NCBI GenBank assembly: GCA_022650895.1
Contig: JALCQC010000002.1
Location: 1 to 64,000, forward strand
Direction of reading: 5' to 3'
DNA from: Bifidobacteriaceae bacterium
GTDB taxonomy: Bacteria; Actinomycetota; Actinomycetes; Actinomycetales; Bifidobacteriaceae
DNA: 64,000 bases
This document shows positions 58,430 through 64,000 of this stretch, one piece after another. A model generated the notes under the pieces. That model made no database searches and had not been told where the DNA came from. It worked only from the letters and a program-made list of their open reading frames with translations. Numbering within the stretch: the stretch's first letter is position 1; every line of letters starts with the position of its first letter. Position numbers and translations under genes: made by a program.

Positions 58430-60817
58430 ATGAAGTTCACTGATGGATTCTGGCTTAACCGCCCGAATGTGGAAGCGCTCTACGCACGCGAGGCGTACGA
58501 ACTCGAAGTGGGCAAGGACGGCAGCAGTCTCGATGTTCTGGCAACCACGAAACAGATCAACAATCGTGCAGACACCCTGAACCTGCCGACCTTCGACCTC
58601 AAAATCACCGCACCGTCCGAAGGTGTGATCCGCGTCCAGGCCGCCCACTGGGACGGAGCGGAGCAAGACCCCGGTTTCCCCCTTACGTGTGACGAGAGCA
58701 GCGACCGTGCCTATGTGCAGGCCAAAACCACCGAGCAGGATGCCACTCTCACCAGTGGCAAGCTTACCGCTCGGGTGCAGAAGGGCGCTCCATGGAGCCT
58801 CACCTTCGAGGACGAGAATGGCAAGATTCTCACCGGCTCCGAAGGAAAGTCGCTGGGACGCTTCCTGCTCAATCAGCTTTCCGCGGTGACCACCGACACG
58901 GTCGGCGAGTTCGGAGTTTCCGATACGGGCGCAGCCTACGAGGAATCCGATGTCTTCAGCTCCATTCAGCTCAAGCTGGCGGTGGGCGAGGATGTTTATG
59001 GCTTCGGCGAGCGCTTCGGTGCGTTCGTGAAGAACGGTCAGTCCATCGATATTTGGAATCAGGATGGCGGTACATCTTCTGGTCAGTCGTATAAGAACAT
59101 TCCGTTCTATTTCACCACGGGCGGCTATGGCGTGCTGGTGAATAACCGCGGCCATGTGTCCTTCGAAGTGGGGTCCGAGAACACCGAGGCGGTTCAGTTC
59201 TCGGTTCCGGGGGAGTCGCTTGATTTTCTGGTGTTCTATGGTCCGACGCCGAAGGAGATTCTCAACCGGTATACGGCGTTGGTGGGGCGTCCGGCGCGGG
59301 TGCCGGCGTGGTCGTATGGGCTGTGGCTCACTACCAGCTTCACCACTAAGTATGATGAGGAGACCGTGAATTCCATGATCGACGGCATGTTCGATCGTGA
59401 CATTCCGCTGGGTGTTTTCCATTATGACTGCTTCTGGATGCGTGAGTTCCGCTGGACGGACTTCGAGTGGGACGAGCGTTTCTTCAAGGGGCAGAGGGAG
59501 ACGTTGAAGCGTCTGCACGAGGATAAGAATCTGCATGTGTGCGCGTGGATCAATCCCTACCTTGGCCAGCGCGGGAAGATGTTCGCAGAGGGCAAGGAGA
59601 AGGGCTATCTGGTGCGCAAGCCCAGTGGCGAGGTCTGGCAGTCGGATCTGTGGCAGGCGGGCATGGCGCTGGTTGACTTCACCAATCCAGAGGCGCGCCA
59701 ATGGTACAAGGACCACGTCAAGACGCTGCTGCGCCAAGGTGTCGATGCCATCAAGACCGATTTCGGTGAGCGCATTCCCACCGATGTGGTGTGGCACGAC
59801 GGTTCCAACCCCATTTCGATGCATAACTGGTATACGCAGCTGTACAACAAGACGGTTTTCGAGGCCATCGAGGAGGTGTACGGCAAGGGTCAGGCGGCTC
59901 TGTATGCGCGTTCGGCGACGGTGGGCGGCCAACAGGAGCCTCTGCACTGGGGCGGCGACTGCGAGTCGACGTTCAACGGCATGGCGCAGACTCTGCGTGG
60001 AGGTCTGTCGCTTGTGTCCTCCGGTTTCGGTTTCTGGAGCCACGACATTGGTGGCTTCGAGGGACGCAAGGCGGATCCTGCGCTGTACAAGCGGTGGACA
60101 GCATTCGGCCTGCTGGGCTCTCATTCCCGGTACCACGGCTCCACGGTGTACCGCGTTCCGTGGCTCTTTGACGAGGAGGACGAGAAGAACGGTGTGAAGC
60201 TTCCCGAGTCCCAGACCGCAGTGGCGGTGACGCGCAAGTTCACCCATCTCAAGCTCGATCTCATGCCGTACCTCTATCAGGTTGGCCTGGAGCCGCACGA
60301 GAATGGCACTCCGGTCATGCGGTCCATGGTCATGGAATTCCCTGACGACCCCACCACGTATTCGCTGGACCGTCAGTACATGTTCGGTCCCTCTCTGCTT
60401 GTGGCGCCGGTATTCACTTACTCGGGCGAGGTGCAGTACTATCTGCCGGCTGGTACCTGGGTGAATTACTTCACCGGTGAGAAGGCTCAGGGCGGCGTCT
60501 GGCGCAAGGAGACGCACGCCTACGACTCTGTGCCGCTGTGGGTGCGCGACAACACGGTGCTTGTCACCAACCCCGGCCACAATTCCGCGGAGTACGAGTA
60601 CGGCACGGATGCGCTGGTCTCCGTCTTCCTTGATGCCGCCGAGTCCGTTTCGACCAAGGTTTCCGAAGCCGATGACTCCTCGGTCGAGTTCACTGCGCGT
60701 AAGCGCGAGGACGGAACGGTGGAGGTCTCCAGTTCCGACAAGCGCGAGTTCACCGCACGCCTGGGAATCCTGGGCGAGAAAGTCACTTCCGAGGGTGGAG
60801 TGGCAGTCCTGAAGTAG
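58430..60817 (+). CDS. GH31 alpha-xylosidase (YicI type)
   Basis: 795 residues. It opens MKFTDGFWLNRPNVEALYAR, like E. coli YicI. Nucleophile D444 lies in KTDFGERIP and acid/base D510 in HWGGDCEST. The 66-residue spacing equals that of YicI D416/D482. Other family landmarks: VYGFGERFGAFVKNGQSIDI and FGFWSHDIGGFEG. It has no signal peptide, so it should cleave alpha-xylosides (isoprimeverose-like) or related alpha-glucosides inside the cell. ATG 58430 follows AATGGAG; the longer frame adds 17 non-family residues. Expressed under an AAACGTTT operator. Confidence 0.92.
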   Translation: MKFTDGFWLNRPNVEALYAREAYELEVGKDGSSLDVLATTKQINNRADTLNLPTFDLKITAPSEGVIRVQAAHWDGAEQDPGFPLTCDESSDRAYVQAKTTEQDATLTSGKLTARVQKGAPWSLTFEDENGKILTGSEGKSLGRFLLNQLSAVTTDTVGEFGVSDTGAAYEESDVFSSIQLKLAVGEDVYGFGERFGAFVKNGQSIDIWNQDGGTSSGQSYKNIPFYFTTGGYGVLVNNRGHVSFEVGSENTEAVQFSVPGESLDFLVFYGPTPKEILNRYTALVGRPARVPAWSYGLWLTTSFTTKYDEETVNSMIDGMFDRDIPLGVFHYDCFWMREFRWTDFEWDERFFKGQRETLKRLHEDKNLHVCAWINPYLGQRGKMFAEGKEKGYLVRKPSGEVWQSDLWQAGMALVDFTNPEARQWYKDHVKTLLRQGVDAIKTDFGERIPTDVVWHDGSNPISMHNWYTQLYNKTVFEAIEEVYGKGQAALYARSATVGGQQEPLHWGGDCESTFNGMAQTLRGGLSLVSSGFGFWSHDIGGFEGRKADPALYKRWTAFGLLGSHSRYHGSTVYRVPWLFDEEDEKNGVKLPESQTAVAVTRKFTHLKLDLMPYLYQVGLEPHENGTPVMRSMVMEFPDDPTTYSLDRQYMFGPSLLVAPVFTYSGEVQYYLPAGTWVNYFTGEKAQGGVWRKETHAYDSVPLWVRDNTVLVTNPGHNSAEYEYGTDALVSVFLDAAESVSTKVSEADDSSVEFTARKREDGTVEVSSSDKREFTARLGILGEKVTSEGGVAVLK

Positions 60818-60985
60818 AGTTCACGCAGCCTTGGGCTCATGCGGTATCACGCAGGATCTTGCAGTATCGCAGGGTCTAGCGCCATGTAGCGTCATATCGA
60901 GATGTTTATATGGAGTATGTAAACGTGAGATAGGGCACATTCCGCTGGACGCGTGAAGGCTAGAGATAAATGCGTATGCGGTGTT

Positions 60986-61024
60986 CGATGGGTTTCCCGG
61001 AGGGTGGTTCCGGGAAACCCATCG
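60986..61024. repeat. 15-bp perfect hairpin after the GH31 gene
   Basis: Positions 60986-61000 and 61010-61024 are exact complements (core ATGGGTTTCCCGG) around a 9-nt loop. There is no T-tract, so it may be a mRNA-stabilising 3' hairpin or an imperfect terminator. The surrounding 670-bp gap contains no convincing gene. Confidence 0.7.
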
Positions 61025-61252
61025 TCGCGAGACGGGCCAGTTCGGGAAGTTGCGTCCGCTCGTTCTGCGCGTCGCCGGAGGCGGCACGGGAGCGTTTTTG
61101 GCGGGAGCACTCGCTGTGCATTCGTGAGGATCAGGGGTGTCGCGGGCCTCGATGGGCAGGAAGTGTGACGGAAGAGAAACATATGCGAATCGTTTCTCTA
61201 AAAGTGATAAGAAAATCTCGTTAACGTTCTCAACGTTGCGAAATAAATATCT

Positions 61253-61391
61253 AAACGTTTGCTTTTGAAATCGTAAAATCGACACATGGATTCCGTGTGG
61301 TGACTTCATAATTTCTCAACAAATCATTACGTTTTACCAGCTGTTGCTTCCCTAAGTTAATGTGTTACACTTCAATCGAAACGTTTAGCAA
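61253..61391 (+). promoter_or_regulatory. GH5 promoter with repeated AAACGTTT operators
   Basis: TTGCTT (61344-61349), 16 bp, then TACACT (61366-61371). AAACGTTT occurs at 61379-61386 just downstream of the -10 and again at 61253-61260, about 126 bp away. AACGTT half-like sites lie at 61223 and 61232. Two separated operators could allow DNA looping by a tetrameric LacI protein. Confidence 0.78.
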
Positions 61392-61488
61392 GACGGTGCG
61401 AGGGGCAGCGATTCTTCTGACGGAATATTAGAACAGTTTGTCGAAAGCTTTCTACTTATTGTAGGGACGCTAGAGACGGAAGGCGACT

Positions 61489-62838
61489 ATGGATTTTGTA
61501 ACGGTTGAAGGTGACCGGTTCTCGTATCGGGGCAAGCCTATCGTTTTCCGTGGTCTCGGCATAGGTTCATGGCTCAACATGGAGCACTTCATGGTGGGAA
61601 TGCCCGGAACGGACACCATGATTCGTGCGGCCTTCGCCAACGTCTTCGACGAGGAGAAGGCGACGGTCTTCTTCGACGACTTCAACGAAGCCTTCGTCGG
61701 AGATGACGATTTCCGCTATCTCAAGGCGCTCGGCGTCAACTTCATCCGTGTTCCCTTCAATTACAGACTTTTCATCGACGACGCCAACCCCGGTCAGCTG
61801 AAGGAGACGGGTTTCCGCTACTTCGACCGGCTGTTTGCGCTCTGCCGCAAATACGAGATCTTCTGCATGCCCGATTTGCATGCGGTTCCCGGCGGTCAGA
61901 ACCCCGACTGGCACTCCGACAACATGACGGGTGTACCCCAGTTCTGGCATTTCGACGTGTTTCAGCAGCAGATGGTGGATTTGTGGCGTCAGATTGCGCG
62001 CCGCTATGCGGACGAGCCGTATCTCATGGGCTACGACCTGCTCAACGAGCCGTATCTCATGCCCTCGAAGCCGGGCGCTCTGCAGCACTTCTACGACAGG
62101 GTCACGCAGGCGATCCGCACGGTCGACACCAACCATGTCATCCTCCTCGAAGGCGATTTCTTCGCGATGGACTTCTCGGCGATCACACACATCGACGACG
62201 CCAACACGGCCATCACCTTCCACTACTACCCAACGGTGTGGCACCCGGAAATGGCGTCCGCACAGTACCCGCGGGACCAGTGGAAGCAGCAGTGCGAAGA
62301 CGGTTTCCTGAAGGTCATGGACTCCATGCGTTCCTTCGGCCGTCCCCTCCTCTGCGGAGAAGCGGGGTACGAGATCAGCGGCGACGACATGGACCACGTC
62401 CTCGCCATGACCGAGGACACCCTTGAGATTTTCGAAAAGCATCACGTGTCCTGGACGCTGTGGTCGTACAAGGATGCCCAGTTCATGGGGCTGGCTTTCC
62501 CAGAGTCGGGAACCCCGTGGATGCGATTCGTTGACGAGGTCCACCACGAATGGAATCACCATCGCGAGATGGATCAAGGAAAAGACGTGGTGGCGATGGT
62601 CGCGGACATGTTTCCGGGCCAGGCCGCCGACCAGACGAAGTACGAACTGCAGTTCCGCCAACGCGCACTGATGTTCGTCCTTCAAAAAGAGCAGATCCTG
62701 GAGCCCCTGCTGAGGCAGTGGGGATGGGATCGCATTAAAGAGCTTCCGGCCTCTTTCGAATTCTCTCGGTGCAGCGTGCATCGACGGTATGCGGAATTGG
62801 TTTCGACTTTCACCCACCGAAAGATGAGCGGCAGTTGA
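61489..62838 (+). CDS. GH5-like glycoside hydrolase, cytoplasmic
   Basis: 449 residues. TIM-barrel clan GH-A features: ALGVNFIRVPFNYRLF, a likely acid/base E187 in DLLNEPYLM, FHYYPTVWHPEM, and a likely nucleophile E291 in LCGEAGYE. No signal peptide, so it acts on imported oligosaccharides. Beta-glucosidase, beta-mannosidase or an unusual specificity are all possible. ATG 61489 follows AGACGGAAGG. It shares its control site with the GH31 gene and precedes a sugar-binding lipoprotein, so all three probably serve one substrate. Confidence 0.82.
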   Translation: MDFVTVEGDRFSYRGKPIVFRGLGIGSWLNMEHFMVGMPGTDTMIRAAFANVFDEEKATVFFDDFNEAFVGDDDFRYLKALGVNFIRVPFNYRLFIDDANPGQLKETGFRYFDRLFALCRKYEIFCMPDLHAVPGGQNPDWHSDNMTGVPQFWHFDVFQQQMVDLWRQIARRYADEPYLMGYDLLNEPYLMPSKPGALQHFYDRVTQAIRTVDTNHVILLEGDFFAMDFSAITHIDDANTAITFHYYPTVWHPEMASAQYPRDQWKQQCEDGFLKVMDSMRSFGRPLLCGEAGYEISGDDMDHVLAMTEDTLEIFEKHHVSWTLWSYKDAQFMGLAFPESGTPWMRFVDEVHHEWNHHREMDQGKDVVAMVADMFPGQAADQTKYELQFRQRALMFVLQKEQILEPLLRQWGWDRIKELPASFEFSRCSVHRRYAELVSTFTHRKMSGS

Positions 62839-62989
62839 GTCGTAGAGGTGCAGTACCGGAGGGGCGCGGCCCTGGGCCACGTCGAGTTGTAAAAAATCAG
62901 TTTCAGGATTTGAAGTTTTGAGTCCAGCCGTACAGGAATTTCCAATGGATGGAAGTTGCCTGGCGGCAATTGTTCAAGGAGGAATGAAA

Positions 62990-64000
62990 TTGGACACGAG
63001 AGGTTCAATCAGGAAAAAGGCCGTTCGCCGCGTCGTAACATCTGTCGCAGCGCTTTCGGCAGCCGTTTTCGCACTGGCAGGATGTGGTAACAGCTCGTCG
63101 GCGAGCGCCAGCAGTGCGGATTCCGTCAGTATGTCGGATGTGAACGCCGCGCTGAAGTCCGACAAGAAGACCACGCTCACCATGTGGGCATGGTCCGAGG
63201 CACAGTACAAGCCGGTCATCGAGAAGTTCGAGAAGGCATACCCGAACATCAAGATCAAGTTCACCGTCAGCCCGGTGAGCACCGATGAGTACACGAAGTT
63301 CCAGAACGCAGTGTCGTCGGGGAAGAACATCCCCAACATCATTCAGATGGAATATGATTCCATGCCGCAGTTCGCAGTGAAGGGGTCTTTGGCGAACTTC
63401 AGCTCGTCGTCCATCGAGAAGGAAATGGGCGCGCTCTATAACGATTCCGCATGGAAGTCGGCGCACGTTGCCGATGGTCTGTACGGCATCCCCACCGATC
63501 AGGGTCCGACGGTTCTCTATTACCGCAGCGACATTCTCAAGGAACACAACCTCAAGGCTCCGACCACCTGGAAGGAGTTCGAGGAAGAGGGCATCAAGCT
63601 TCACAAGGCCGATTCCAGCAAGTACATGGGATTTGTCGACCTCGCCGATACCCGTAACCTCACGAACTTCCTGAGCTACGCCGATTCCAACCCATGGACG
63701 GTGAAGGATGTTCAGAACCTCTCCTTCGACATGCAGAACAGCAAGGTCAAGGAAGTCGCCACTTACATTCAGCGCTGCATCAAGGAAGGCGTTCTCAAGC
63801 CGATCTCCTCTGCGAGCACCGAATTCAACCAGGCAATGAACAACTCCAACTATGCGACCTATCTCGATGGCGCATGGCGTGGCGCACTGCTGAAGTCCAT
63901 GTACCCGAAGCTTTCGGGCAAGTGGCAGGTTGAGACCGTTCCGACGTGGGGCACCGCTACCAAGTCCGTGTCCTCCACCTCCGGCGGCTCCATGCTGGCC
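62990..64000 (+). CDS. sugar ABC transporter substrate-binding lipoprotein, 3' end cut by window
   Basis: At least 337 residues; open to the last base. TTG 62990 is preferred because AAGGAGGA lies 7 nt upstream; the ATG at 62984 is too close to that site. The signal peptide is RKKAVRRVVTSVAALSAAVF followed by lipobox LAGC, so it is anchored outside the membrane. The mature part fits the family: TLTMWAWSEAQYKPVIEKFE, IPNIIQMEYDSMPQFAVKGS and GLYGIPTDQGPTVLYYRSDI. It captures an oligosaccharide for an ABC importer, presumably encoded to the right, feeding the GH31 and GH5 enzymes. Confidence 0.9.
   Translation, partial: MDTRGSIRKKAVRRVVTSVAALSAAVFALAGCGNSSSASASSADSVSMSDVNAALKSDKKTTLTMWAWSEAQYKPVIEKFEKAYPNIKIKFTVSPVSTDEYTKFQNAVSSGKNIPNIIQMEYDSMPQFAVKGSLANFSSSSIEKEMGALYNDSAWKSAHVADGLYGIPTDQGPTVLYYRSDILKEHNLKAPTTWKEFEEEGIKLHKADSSKYMGFVDLADTRNLTNFLSYADSNPWTVKDVQNLSFDMQNSKVKEVATYIQRCIKEGVLKPISSASTEFNQAMNNSNYATYLDGAWRGALLKSMYPKLSGKWQVETVPTWGTATKSVSSTSGGSMLA

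Noticed and set aside
58310-60580. 756-codon minus-strand frame across the GH31 gene
   Set aside because: Antisense shadow. The plus strand has catalytic motifs with correct spacing.

Overview
The window joins two different kinds of DNA. Positions 1 to about 38.8 kb look like the greater part of an integrated conjugative element (ICE): G+C-rich, packed with overlapping genes, and typical of actinobacterial mobile elements. Positions from about 38.8 kb to the end have lower G+C, longer intergenic spaces and many LacI-type control sites. They look like the chromosome of a fermentative, sugar-using actinobacterium. A member of the Bifidobacteriaceae is my best guess, from gene content and style only. 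The junction is a tRNA-Ala(CGC) gene on the minus strand (38737-38812), and the large serine integrase reads straight into it. I did not find the other end of the element, so it probably lies to the left of the window.

Element, left to right. A gene-poor AT-rich stretch with a long inverted repeat (1-554) ends in a strong palindromic terminator. Next come a double helix-turn-helix protein, a serine-recombinase-like domain that has lost its catalytic residues, and a small membrane protein. A candidate RNA-targeting defence pair follows (2.2-5.5 kb): an AAA_13 ATPase with a zinc-hook-like CxxC and a PrrC/RloC-like R-E-H set, next to a TIGR02391/Ymh protein with the HEPN motif RNxxxH. The MobF relaxase-helicase is at 5.8-9.4 kb. 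A metal cargo follows (10.3-18.6 kb): a CmtR-type Cd/Pb sensor with a P1B-type ATPase, then ArsR diverging from arsM-acr3-arsD-arsA and a CoA-disulfide-reductase-like flavoprotein. A truncated aminotransferase and an AraC regulator mark a recombination scar. The maintenance and transfer block (20.3-36.9 kb) has an ArdC-like antirestriction protein, PrimPol, DUF2637, a ParB-like protein, a cell-wall hydrolase, VirB6-, VirB4- and VirD4-like proteins and an SSB. The serine integrase closes the element.

Chromosome, left to right. It carries a zinc alcohol dehydrogenase with unusual insertions, a DedA protein and an unrecognised low-complexity protein. Next is a glycosidase with two MFS transporters, whose likely LacI regulator shares the palindrome TTTGAAATTCAAA with the glycosidase promoter. 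Then come an SSB-like protein, a 121-bp element with 23-bp terminal inverted repeats, and a divergent padC/padR pair with a central dyad. A quinone oxidoreductase, a cobalamin adenosyltransferase and a B12-dependent ribonucleotide reductase with two candidate NrdR boxes follow. A Nudix/NrtR-like protein is next. The window ends with a second LacI regulator, a GH31 alpha-xylosidase-type enzyme, a GH5-like enzyme and the start of a sugar ABC transporter lipoprotein. The GH31 and GH5 promoters share a nearly identical 30-bp promoter-operator block.

All family assignments come from reading motifs and remembered family features. No database search was run.
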